Below, one piece after another: positions 1 to 6,345 of a stretch of DNA of 8,591 nt. Position 1 is the stretch's first letter, and each line of letters opens with the position of its first letter. The stretch is taken from the NCBI GenBank assembly GCA_947085285.1, contig CAMTVZ010000039.1:1-8591 (forward strand), written 5' to 3'. The position numbers were made by a program, and so were the translations under genes. The notes under the pieces were generated by a model. That model did not search any database. It had not been told where the DNA came from and saw nothing but the letters and a program-made list of their open reading frames with translations. The stretch is from JASEGV01 sp947085285. GTDB taxonomy: Bacteria > Bacteroidota > Ignavibacteria > UBA10030 > BY39.

Positions 1-3
1 CCC

Positions 4-44
4 GCCTGCACGGGCAGGCTTCGTCGTCCCGCGTTTCGCGGGAC
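4..44. repeat. Pair of GC-rich hairpins of a dispersed intergenic repeat
   Basis: Two perfect hairpins lie side by side: GCCTGC / GCAGGC (4-9 with 14-19, 4-nt loop) and GTCCCGCG / CGCGGGAC (26-33 with 37-44, TTT loop). The right flank continues as ACTCCTCGCAATGA, whose complement TCATTGCGAGGAGT resembles the edge of a dispersed palindromic repeat that I recall from many environmental bacterial genomes. The first hairpin has the same core as the one at 8432-8450. The element probably continues beyond the left edge. It is much richer in G+C than its surroundings. Confidence 0.6.
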
Positions 45-107
45 TCCTCGCAATGATAATTTGCTTACTTTTTGGTCAGCCTCTAATAAACTAAAAGCAC
101 CAAAGAT

Positions 108-125
108 AAACCGCTTCAGCGGTTT
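108..125. repeat. Short perfect palindrome, AACCGNT family
   Basis: AAACCGCT (108-115) and AGCGGTTT (118-125) are perfect 8-bp arms around TC. The design matches the palindromes at 3915-3930 and 4095-4110: near-identical outer bases AAC(C)G(N)T and a two-base centre. A following TTTT run gives it some likeness to a weak rightward terminator for an upstream gene outside the window, but the two-base loop is too tight for an ideal one. Confidence 0.5.
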
Positions 126-126
126 T

Positions 127-199
127 CAACAATGAGCGCTCAACGTGAGTTATATTAATAATAAAAAAATAAACTATTAGGTAACGAAAGGAGTAACAA
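127..199 (+). promoter_or_regulatory. Leader of the bd-like operon with a 10-bp palindrome and a strong SD
   Basis: This stretch must contain the promoter or the 5' leader of the operon that starts at 200. A perfect 10-bp palindrome, TGAGCGCTCA, sits at 133-142 and could be an operator. It is followed by an AT-rich stretch containing TATATT (151-156), with no convincing -35 partner. AAAGGAG at 187-193 is a strong Shine-Dalgarno sequence ending 6 nt before the ATG. The regulator is unknown. Confidence 0.4.
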
Positions 200-1492
200 A
201 TGAATTATCCATTCTGGGATATTCCTTTTCTTGGTGGTGGAATACTTATTGGCACTGTTGCCATTATACATACATTCATAGCTCAATTTGCCGTAGGTGG
301 TGGACTTTTCCTCGTTCTTACTGAACGCAAAGCTTACCGAGAAAATAATCCCAAAATTATAGACTATTTAAAAATCCATTCTAAATTTTTTATTCTTCTA
401 ACACTTGTATTAGGTGCTCTTACAGGTGTTGGCATTTGGTTCACAATCGGACTTGTAACGCCGATGGCTACATCTTCGCTGATTCATATATTCGTGTGGG
501 GATGGGCAATCGAGTGGATCTTCTTTTTCATCGAAATTACCGCGGCTATGATTTACTACTACACGTGGGACAAACTTGACCGTAAAACTCATCTTGCAAT
601 TGGTTGGATTTATTTTATTTCCGCCTGGATGAGTTTGTTTGTTATAAACGGCATTCTCACATTTATGCTTACACCGGGCGATTGGCTGCAAACTAAAAGT
701 TTCTGGGATGCCTTCTTCAATCCTTCGATGCTACCTTCGCTCGTTATGCGTACCGCTGTTACAATAGCTCTGGCTGGGCTGTATGCTCTATTAACATCTT
801 CAAATCTTAAAGACGATCCTCTCCGAACAACGATGGTAAAATACTCGGCTAAATGGCTTGTTTTTCCTTTTATTGTTATCCCCATCGGTGGTTTGTGGTT
901 TACATTGATAATCCCCGATATGGCGTTCGATATAATATCCGGAGGTGCCCCCGCTGTAACTTTATTCGCAGCTGCGGCAGTTTTCTTCTCGATTCTCATT
1001 TTTGTGTTCGCATACTTCCTGCCATACCGACATCCCGAAAAATTTCCTGTCGCATTAGCGGTGCTATTCCTGATGTTAGGATTATCAGTAACCGCGGTTA
1101 GCGAGTGGGTGCGCGAAGCAATCCGCAAACCGTTCATCATTTACGATTATATGTACTCGAATAATGTTTTTAAAACCGAAGCTGATAAATTTAGGACTAC
1201 TGGTATTTTGCCTTCATCAAAATGGGTTACAGTAAAATCGGCTGATGATGCCGATATTCTGAAAGCGGGCGAACAGGTTTTTAAACTTCAATGCCAAAGT
1301 TGTCATACTGTTCAAGGATATAACGGAATTAAAATTTTAACAAAGGGTTGGCAGGAACAATTTATCGAAAATCAGATCGATCACCTGAACCAACTAAAAG
1401 GATTCATGCCTCCATTTATGGGGTCGGAATCTGAAAAAAAAGCACTCGCAAAATGGTTGTACGAATTAAATAAAACTGAAAAAATTAAATAA
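200..1492 (+). CDS. Cytochrome bd-like (CydA-family) subunit with C-terminal cytochrome c domain, first paralog
   Basis: This is a 430-residue membrane protein with no cleavable signal. Eight hydrophobic helices (about 16-40, 60-84, 92-121, 131-157, 178-200, 216-238, 252-274 and 282-302) fit the positive-inside rule with both ends periplasmic. Helices 1-4 align by eye with E. coli CydA. H24 matches CydA H19 (a haem ligand), E105 and E112 match E99 and E107, and E306 in WVREAIRKPF matches E445. CydA H186, a haem b558 ligand, is replaced by R184. Only about a dozen residues (239-250) separate helices 6 and 7, so the quinol-binding Q-loop is absent. Residues about 350-430 form a small class I cytochrome c: C365-x-x-C368-H369, with M403 the likely distal ligand. 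I infer an oxygen reductase subunit that takes electrons from periplasmic cytochrome c. Activity on another substrate such as NO cannot be excluded. The start is set by AAAGGAG at 187-193. Confidence 0.85.
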   Translation: MNYPFWDIPFLGGGILIGTVAIIHTFIAQFAVGGGLFLVLTERKAYRENNPKIIDYLKIHSKFFILLTLVLGALTGVGIWFTIGLVTPMATSSLIHIFVWGWAIEWIFFFIEITAAMIYYYTWDKLDRKTHLAIGWIYFISAWMSLFVINGILTFMLTPGDWLQTKSFWDAFFNPSMLPSLVMRTAVTIALAGLYALLTSSNLKDDPLRTTMVKYSAKWLVFPFIVIPIGGLWFTLIIPDMAFDIISGGAPAVTLFAAAAVFFSILIFVFAYFLPYRHPEKFPVALAVLFLMLGLSVTAVSEWVREAIRKPFIIYDYMYSNNVFKTEADKFRTTGILPSSKWVTVKSADDADILKAGEQVFKLQCQSCHTVQGYNGIKILTKGWQEQFIENQIDHLNQLKGFMPPFMGSESEKKALAKWLYELNKTEKIK

Positions 1493-1502
1493 GAGGTGAA
1501 AT

Positions 1503-2804
1503 ATGAATTATCCAATCTGGGAAGTTCCCATTATAGGTGGTGGCTGGTTAATAGGTATCGTGGCTATCATTCACGTCTTCGTTGCTCACTTTGCTGTGGG
1601 GGGCGGACTCTTTCTTGTGCTCACCGAGCGCAAAGCCTACCGAACCAACGATACAAATATGTTAAACTATGTTAAAAAACATTCCAAATTTTTTCTTTTA
1701 TTAACAATTGTCTTCGGAGCTCTTACCGGAGTTGCAATCTGGTTTACAATCGGACTTGTAAATCCACAAGCTACTTCTGCCCTTATTCATATTTTCGTGT
1801 GGGGGTGGGCAATCGAGTGGGTTTTCTTTATTGTAGAAATAGCTGCGGTAATGATTTACTTCTACACGTGGGATAAAATCGACCGCAAAACTCATCTCAT
1901 TATTGGCTGGATTTATTTTATATCTGCCTGGATGAGTATGGTAGTTATCAACGGCATTCTTTCGTTTATGCTAACGCCCGGTGCATGGATTGAAACGAGA
2001 AATTTTTGGGACGGAATATTTAATCCTACGTATTTCTCATCTTTAGCATTTCGAACCTTAACAGCATTAGTGTTGGCTGGAATATACGCACTCTTGACCG
2101 CTTCTTTCTTGAAAGATAAAAATATTAAACAAACAATTGTTAAATACTCGAGCAAGTGGGTGTTGCCGTTTATGCTTTTGCTTCCACTTGCCGGACTTTG
2201 GTATTATTATACACTCCCCGAAATTCCACGCGAAATCGTTTTGGGTGGAATTACATTCGTTTCTAATACTGCAATTCTCGGTTTGATTGCCGGTGCCCTA
2301 ATTTTCTTTACAGTTTTGATAATGGGATTTATAAAACCAAATCTTTATAACACTCCCGTTGCTATTTTTGTACTATTGTTAGGTTTGACCTCCATGTTTG
2401 CCGGCGAGCGTGTGCGCGAATCAGTCCGCAAACCATTCGTGCTTGTCGATTATATGTACTCGAACGGATTGCTTGTGAGTGATTTCGATAAGATTAAAGA
2501 AGATGGATTGATAAAAAACTCGAAATGGTCGAGTATTAAAGAAGTGAACGAGCAAAATCAATTAGAAGCGGGCAAAGAAGCCTTCAAACTTTACTGCTCA
2601 AGTTGTCATATCATAAACGGTTACAACGATGTGAAGCCGCTGATAACTGAATATGATGAAGAAATGCTGACTACTATTATCAACGAGTTAGAAAACTATC
2701 AGGGTTATATGCCCAAGTTTGCCGGCACTGAAGCCGAGGCTGCTGCGATAGCAAAATGGTTAATAGAATTTAATAAAGAAAATAAGAAAGGTGAAATAAA
2801 ATGA
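1503..2804 (+). CDS. Cytochrome bd-like (CydA-family) subunit with C-terminal cytochrome c domain, second paralog
   Basis: This 433-residue protein is collinear with the preceding gene product. By hand count 114 of the first 150 residues are identical, falling to roughly 40 percent at 201-250 and lower in helix 7 and the cytochrome c tail. All proposed haem-site residues keep the same number: H24, E105, E112, R184 (in place of the CydA b558 histidine), E306, C365-x-x-C368-H369 and M403. The Q-loop is again missing. Eight helices place the cytochrome c domain in the periplasm. GAGGTG (1493-1498) lies in the 10-bp gap after the first gene, and the stop overlaps the next gene's ATG (ATGA), so the three genes are probably co-transcribed and the last two translationally coupled. 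The retained active site argues for two catalytic or co-assembling subunits, as a heterodimer or as alternative isoforms. Synonymous positions differ widely, so the duplication is not recent. Confidence 0.85.
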   Translation: MNYPIWEVPIIGGGWLIGIVAIIHVFVAHFAVGGGLFLVLTERKAYRTNDTNMLNYVKKHSKFFLLLTIVFGALTGVAIWFTIGLVNPQATSALIHIFVWGWAIEWVFFIVEIAAVMIYFYTWDKIDRKTHLIIGWIYFISAWMSMVVINGILSFMLTPGAWIETRNFWDGIFNPTYFSSLAFRTLTALVLAGIYALLTASFLKDKNIKQTIVKYSSKWVLPFMLLLPLAGLWYYYTLPEIPREIVLGGITFVSNTAILGLIAGALIFFTVLIMGFIKPNLYNTPVAIFVLLLGLTSMFAGERVRESVRKPFVLVDYMYSNGLLVSDFDKIKEDGLIKNSKWSSIKEVNEQNQLEAGKEAFKLYCSSCHIINGYNDVKPLITEYDEEMLTTIINELENYQGYMPKFAGTEAEAAAIAKWLIEFNKENKKGEIK

Positions 2805-3913
2805 TAGACCAAACAATGATACCCGACATCGACCCGATAGCCCTCCCGGCGCCAATCTGGCTTTTAAAATTTTTACTCTTACTCACATTCACTCTGCATA
2901 TTTTAGCAATGAATGTTGCAGTTGGTGGTGGCTTCGTTGCCGCCTTCACCGAGTTCATCGGGAAAAAGAAGAAAAGTCAAAATCATCTCGAATTGAGTCG
3001 GATGATTTCTAAAATGTTGCCTCCGTTCACAGCTTTCACTATCACATTAGGTGTTGCGCCACTTCTCTTCTTACAAGTATTGTATGGTCAATTCTTTTAC
3101 ACTTCAACCATATTAATGGCTTGGCCCTGGTTATCGGTAATCATAATTTTTATTTTAGCTTATTACGGTTACTATATCTTTTCTTTCCGTTGGGAAAAGC
3201 TTAACGGCAAACGATTATGGGTTGTACTGATAAGTGCAATTTTGTTAGCCACTATAGGTTTGATTTATGTAAACAATATTGTTCTGATGCTTACCCCCGA
3301 TAAATGGAAGGGAATGTATTTTGCTAATCCGCACGGAACGCAAATGAATTTCGACGACCCCACAATCATACCTCGATATTTACATTATATGATATCGGCA
3401 TTAGCAGTGGCCGGCATAGTAGTAATTATGTGGGGAATGAAAAAACTGAAAACAAACGAACAACTCGGAAAGTGGGCAATCCGTTATGGCGCCTGGTGGT
3501 TTTTAATTCCGACCTTTGTAAATATGGCCGTGGGTGTTTGGTGGTTGATTGCATTACCACGCGATTTTATGTTGATGTTTATGGGAGGAAATCCGCTTGC
3601 CACGGGTTACTTCTTGGTAGGACTAACTTCAATTTTTGTAAGCATTATGTTGATATTTGTTGGAATGAATGCTGCCAAACCGATTGGAAAAATAATGGCT
3701 GCGAAGTTATTTTTTTTAATAACTATTATTACAATGATTTTGATGCGGCACGAATTGCGTGAAGCATATCTGAAACCATACATCAATTGGGACGCTGTAA
3801 AAACCGAACCCCAATGGGATGTAATTGTAATTTTCGCTTTACTATTAGTCGGTGGTTTGATTACAGTTATCTGGATGCTAAAAAAATCGTTTGGAAAACC
3901 GGCGATAAATTAA
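2801..3913 (+). CDS. CydA-related membrane subunit without cytochrome c, possibly taking the CydB role
   Basis: This is a 370-residue protein with about nine helices (21-50, 73-100, 103-128, 137-163, 192-213, 228-250, 265-288, 297-316, 338-360) and a lysine-bearing cytoplasmic tail. It shares landmarks with the two upstream proteins: His followed by AVGGGF in helix 1 (H33), MLTP after helix 4 (163-166), a W six residues before a P (W247, P253), a GG nine residues after that P (G262-G263), and RHELREAYLKPY (E321 matches CydA E445). Helix 3 has no acidic residue, so the equivalents of CydA E99 and E107 are gone. H195 aligns with CydA H186, which the other two lack. A ninth helix takes the place of the cytochrome c domain. 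I infer a structural or electron-relay partner comparable to CydB, not a full catalytic subunit. The start is set by the ATGA overlap and by AAAGGTG ending 7 nt upstream. Confidence 0.75.
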   Translation: MIDQTMIPDIDPIALPAPIWLLKFLLLLTFTLHILAMNVAVGGGFVAAFTEFIGKKKKSQNHLELSRMISKMLPPFTAFTITLGVAPLLFLQVLYGQFFYTSTILMAWPWLSVIIIFILAYYGYYIFSFRWEKLNGKRLWVVLISAILLATIGLIYVNNIVLMLTPDKWKGMYFANPHGTQMNFDDPTIIPRYLHYMISALAVAGIVVIMWGMKKLKTNEQLGKWAIRYGAWWFLIPTFVNMAVGVWWLIALPRDFMLMFMGGNPLATGYFLVGLTSIFVSIMLIFVGMNAAKPIGKIMAAKLFFLITIITMILMRHELREAYLKPYINWDAVKTEPQWDVIVIFALLLVGGLITVIWMLKKSFGKPAIN

Positions 3914-3914
3914 A

Positions 3915-3930
3915 AACTGTTAAAACAGTT
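3915..3930. repeat. Short perfect palindrome directly after the bd-like operon
   Basis: AACTGTT (3915-3921) and AACAGTT (3924-3930) are perfect arms around AA, starting two bases after the last stop codon of the operon. It is related in design to 108-125 and 4095-4110. No T-run follows, so a classical terminator is not well supported. It could be a protein-binding site, a 3'-end stabiliser or a member of a dispersed palindrome family. Confidence 0.45.
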
Positions 3931-3950
3931 AATAATATCAGTTATTGTGT

Positions 3951-4075
3951 ATTGTGGTTGTCCAATAAGTCCTAATGCGACGCACATTGAGCTTGTCGAA
4001 ATGTGAAAGTAAGTTGGAATGAGCATTCGACAAGTTCAGAACCGCGGGAAATTTTACTTTTTGGACAAGCACAAT
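3951..4075. repeat. Nested 125-bp imperfect palindrome, MITE-like
   Basis: The outer arms ATTGTGGTTGTCCAATAAGT (3951-3970) and ACTTTTTGGACAAGCACAAT (4056-4075) pair at 18 of 20 positions. Inside them, TGAGCTTGTCGAAATG (3988-4003) pairs with CATTCGACAAGTTCA (4024-4038), with one bulged base and one G-T pair, around a 20-nt loop. The whole could fold into one long hairpin or cruciform. It has no reading frame of note. The core TTCGACAAG motif resembles dispersed intergenic palindromes known in Bacteroidota-related genomes. No clear target-site duplication is visible. It may also serve as the transcription end of the operon. Confidence 0.55.
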
Positions 4076-4094
4076 GAGTAAATAGTTTTCTCTG

Positions 4095-4110
4095 AACCGT
4101 TTTAACGGTT
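4095..4110. repeat. Short perfect palindrome, AACCGNT family
   Basis: AACCGTT (4095-4101) and AACGGTT (4104-4110) are perfect 7-bp arms around TT. It shares its outer bases with the palindrome at 108-125 and its layout with 3915-3930. It lies between the nested palindrome and the ZIP transporter gene. The remaining bases up to 4173 are AT-rich leader with no clear Shine-Dalgarno sequence. Confidence 0.45.
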
Positions 4111-4173
4111 TACAAACAGAAGCAAATCAGATTGTTTGATTAACTCTTTAATTAAAATAATTTAAAAAATACG

Positions 4174-4956
4174 ATGTTTGAACAAATATCTCATTTACCA
4201 ATCGTTGTGTTAGGATTAGCGGCAAGCTTTGCGGCAGGATTTGCAACGTTCATAGGAGCACTCCCAATTATATTCTTTAAAAATATTTCTCAGAAAGTAC
4301 AAGATATAATGATGGGCTTTGGGGCGGGTGTAATGCTTGCGGCTACCTCATTCTCGCTAATTATTCCCGGTATTGAAGCCGCCGGTAGTGGTGTCGATGC
4401 CGCTTTAATTGTTGTTGCAGGGATGTTGTTAGGCGGCATATTTCTTTGGCTCACCGATAAATATTCGCCGCACGAGCATTTTATTAAAGGTCCCGAAGGT
4501 TCAACTAAAAAAAATTTAAAGCGTATTTGGCTTTTTATTATTGCAATCACGCTTCACAACTTTCCTGAAGGCTTAGCAGTCGGTGTTGGTTTCGGTGGCG
4601 GCGATGTGAACAACGGTTTCACACTTGCTATTGGCATCGGTTTGCAAAATATACCTGAAGGGCTCGTTGTTGCTTTAGCGTTAATAAGTGAAAAATATTC
4701 TGTCGGTAAAGCTCTTTGGATTTCTTTCTTAACAGGTATGGTCGAACCAATAGGCGGATTGTTGGGCGTAGGTTTAGTCAGCATTTCGCAACCATTACTA
4801 CCGTGGGGTTTGGCTTTTGCTGCCGGTGCTATGTTATTCGTAATCAGCGACGAAATTATTCCCGAATCGCACCGCCAAGGTTTCGAAAAAGAAGCAACAT
4901 TTGGTGTGATGATTGGATTTGTAATTATGATGTTCTTAGATGTTACGTTAGGGTAA
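4174..4956 (+). CDS. ZIP-family divalent metal transporter
   Basis: This 260-residue inner-membrane protein has about eight helices, the usual size of bacterial ZIP proteins (GufA/ZupT-like). It would import Zn2+ or related divalent ions (Fe2+, Mn2+). The two signature motifs are HNFPEG in helix 4 (H128, N129, E132) and QNIPEG in helix 5 (Q158, N159, E162). E191 in VEPIGG of helix 6 matches the second-site glutamate of the family. SDEIIPESH (225-233) is also typical. The loop before helix 4 has a small metal-binding-like cluster, HEH (100-102). Compared with the Bordetella ZIP protein, the position after the helix-5 glutamine is N where I recall D. The ATG at 4174 has no clear SD, and the upstream sequence is AT-rich. 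The gene stands alone between the repeat block and the convergent operon. Metal preference cannot be read from sequence. Confidence 0.92.
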   Translation: MFEQISHLPIVVLGLAASFAAGFATFIGALPIIFFKNISQKVQDIMMGFGAGVMLAATSFSLIIPGIEAAGSGVDAALIVVAGMLLGGIFLWLTDKYSPHEHFIKGPEGSTKKNLKRIWLFIIAITLHNFPEGLAVGVGFGGGDVNNGFTLAIGIGLQNIPEGLVVALALISEKYSVGKALWISFLTGMVEPIGGLLGVGLVSISQPLLPWGLAFAAGAMLFVISDEIIPESHRQGFEKEATFGVMIGFVIMMFLDVTLG

Positions 4957-5043
4957 ATGAATAAATGGATGGATGAATGGATTGATGGATTGGTGGATTG
5001 ATTGATGGATGGATTGATGAATTTATTGGAGAGTTGAAAAAAT
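4947..5043 (-). terminator. Possible Rho-type termination region for the leftward operon
   Basis: There are 97 bases with no C on the + strand, so the leftward transcript is G-free and rich in TCC, ATC and CAA triplets just before and after the esterase stop. Such unstructured C-over-G tracts with regular pyrimidine-C steps are what Rho binds. No hairpin-plus-U terminator is visible between the two convergent genes. This is an inference from composition only. Confidence 0.25.
4957..5028. repeat. Tetranucleotide tract of 18 ATNN units
   Basis: Starting one base after the ZIP stop, 18 consecutive 4-mers follow: mostly ATGG, ATTG and ATGA, with single ATAA, ATTT and GTGG variants. The tract fills the 66-bp gap between the convergent genes and runs over the last two codons of the esterase gene. 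It looks like a decayed microsatellite that could vary in length by slippage. In-phase loss or gain would mainly alter the gap and the extreme end of the esterase. Confidence 0.75.
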
Positions 5044-6345
5044 CATCTTTAACCATTTATATGGCACATCCCAATGATTCGAAGGGAATTCGTGAGCGAG
5101 ATTTGAATGAATTATTAACTGTTTCGTTCTGCTCGGTATCCGATTGTAAAATGCGAATACTGTATTCGGAGTTGATATCCTGTCCTTAAAATGTGCCGAA
5201 AGTAAAACGTGATTCGTAAATCGCTCTGCAAAATTATTTGCATCAAAATAACTTAAGGTTCGGAGGGCTGTTGTTTCTTCAACTAATCGGTTGTTAATCG
5301 ACCTTCTGATGCGCGAGCAGCAACCACTTTCGAGTCCTTCAGGAATAGAGCATAGAGTCGGTATTGTTGCTATAGTTGCTTTAATTCTCTTATCTAACCC
5401 CGTCAGAAGTAAAGCCAAACCACCGCCTTGGCTTGTTCCCACAACACCTATGCGTGTTGTATCTATTTCGCTTCGCGTATAAAAAAAATCGATAGCTCGC
5501 TTTGCACTCGCAATCGCTTTTCGTAAATAATACCGGCTTGGATTATCAAGGTTCAACCCAGCCGATGGGTCATCACCAACTGGATAATCATCGAACTCTA
5601 CATCCAATCCGTGAATCTGTATTGCAACAACAGCAAATCCTAAACTCGCTAATGTATAAGGAATTTCTATCGACGTGTTTCCGTAACTCGGCAGTATTAA
5701 AATTGCAGGGAGTAGATTGTCCGATTTTGGTAAACAATACCAGGCTTTTATACACATTTTATCGAAACTCCGATACATTAATTTAAATACTTTAATGTTG
5801 TCCTTTTGTTTGTCAGTCTGTTCTGTTAATTCAAAGAAAGGATGAATAGTATCTAAAGTTGTAAAAGTATTCAGCCAGAATGAATCCAAATCAGTTGGGT
5901 TGGTTTGCGGATAGAATAATGAATCGGGATGATACGAAAAAGTAAGAGTATCCGAATAATATTCGTATTCACCAGTAACTACCCGTGTAAAAATTTCGTA
6001 AAAACCGGGACGCCATCTATAATTAAATGTCTTCTTTTCGGAAGTTAGGTGTATCGTTTTAATCCCCTTCTCGAATTTTGAATTTTCCTCATAAACAGTT
6101 TCATAGTTTTTAGTGGTAATGTTTTTCAGACGAATAGAAATAATTCCTCTGACATTCCGTAGCGATTTTATTCTAACATTAAAAGCAGGCGAGTGATTTT
6201 TATTGTAAATATGAGTTGGTACAGACGATTCGATAGCAATAGAAATGACTCGTTGTGCGTATGAATCCGACGCCGAAATTAAAAGCAAAATTGCTATGAG
6301 TGTTATAATTCGGTAAATATTTTTTAGAGAAAACCTTATTTTCAG
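5023..6345 (-). CDS. Secreted acetyl-xylan-esterase / cephalosporin-C-deacetylase-like hydrolase, CTG start proposed
   Basis: From CTG at 6345 the product has 440 residues. A Sec signal peptide covers residues 1-30 (basic start, hydrophobic core, SYA then Q). A beta-rich N-terminal domain follows to about 140, then an alpha/beta hydrolase of the AXE1 family. Nucleophile S305 lies in GTSQGGG, acid D388 in HFKDRISTP, and H418 in NLAHEF. The family removes acetyl groups from xylo-oligosaccharides or cephalosporin C, and the real substrate here is unknown. Five cysteines (198, 204, 332, 342, 343) could form disulfides after export. There is no in-frame ATG or GTG upstream of the hydrolase. TTG at 6288 would give 421 residues but cuts the signal peptide in half. 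CTG overlaps the stop of the ABC ATPase gene as CTGA, which suggests translational coupling. It is the last gene of the leftward operon. The function is confident, the start is less so. Confidence 0.85.
   Translation of the reverse strand: MKIRFSLKNIYRIITLIAILLLISASDSYAQRVISIAIESSVPTHIYNKNHSPAFNVRIKSLRNVRGIISIRLKNITTKNYETVYEENSKFEKGIKTIHLTSEKKTFNYRWRPGFYEIFTRVVTGEYEYYSDTLTFSYHPDSLFYPQTNPTDLDSFWLNTFTTLDTIHPFFELTEQTDKQKDNIKVFKLMYRSFDKMCIKAWYCLPKSDNLLPAILILPSYGNTSIEIPYTLASLGFAVVAIQIHGLDVEFDDYPVGDDPSAGLNLDNPSRYYLRKAIASAKRAIDFFYTRSEIDTTRIGVVGTSQGGGLALLLTGLDKRIKATIATIPTLCSIPEGLESGCCSRIRRSINNRLVEETTALRTLSYFDANNFAERFTNHVLLSAHFKDRISTPNTVFAFYNRIPSRTKQLIIHSNLAHEFPSNHWDVPYKWLKMIFSTLQ
6342..6345 (-). promoter_or_regulatory. 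CTGA stop-start overlap between ftsE-like gene and esterase
   Basis: Reading leftward, ATC-TGA ends the ATPase gene and CTG-AAA would start the esterase, sharing four bases. This copies the common ATGA coupling arrangement with C in place of A. The upstream Shine-Dalgarno is weak (GAAAG about 5 nt before). The in-frame stop upstream is TGA at 6352-6354, only two codons before the CTG, so CTG is almost the earliest possible start. Confidence 0.5.

Noticed and set aside
610..1140. Leftward open frame of 176 codons opposite the first bd-like gene
   Set aside because: The opposite strand clearly encodes a conserved membrane protein. The leftward translation is basic, shows no family motif and has no counterpart of equal length opposite the second paralog.
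200..2804. Idea that the two cytochrome c fusions are an assembly duplication or a very recent copy
   Set aside because: Silent positions differ throughout and the proteins diverge strongly after helix 5, so this is an old, maintained duplication.
200..3913. Haem-copper oxidase or nitric oxide reductase of the cNOR type
   Set aside because: The six-histidine pattern of haem-copper oxidases is absent, while the GxxTG motif of helix 2, the helix-3 glutamates and the GRQPW-like motif match CydA.
4957..5028. Tandem tract considered as a CRISPR array or origin iterons
   Set aside because: The unit is only 4 bp with no spacers, no cas gene or replication gene is nearby, and the units vary freely.
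4998..5189. Rightward open frame of 63 codons after the tetranucleotide tract
   Set aside because: It begins inside the low-complexity repeat and then runs antisense to the end of the esterase gene. The sense frame has the catalytic histidine region there.
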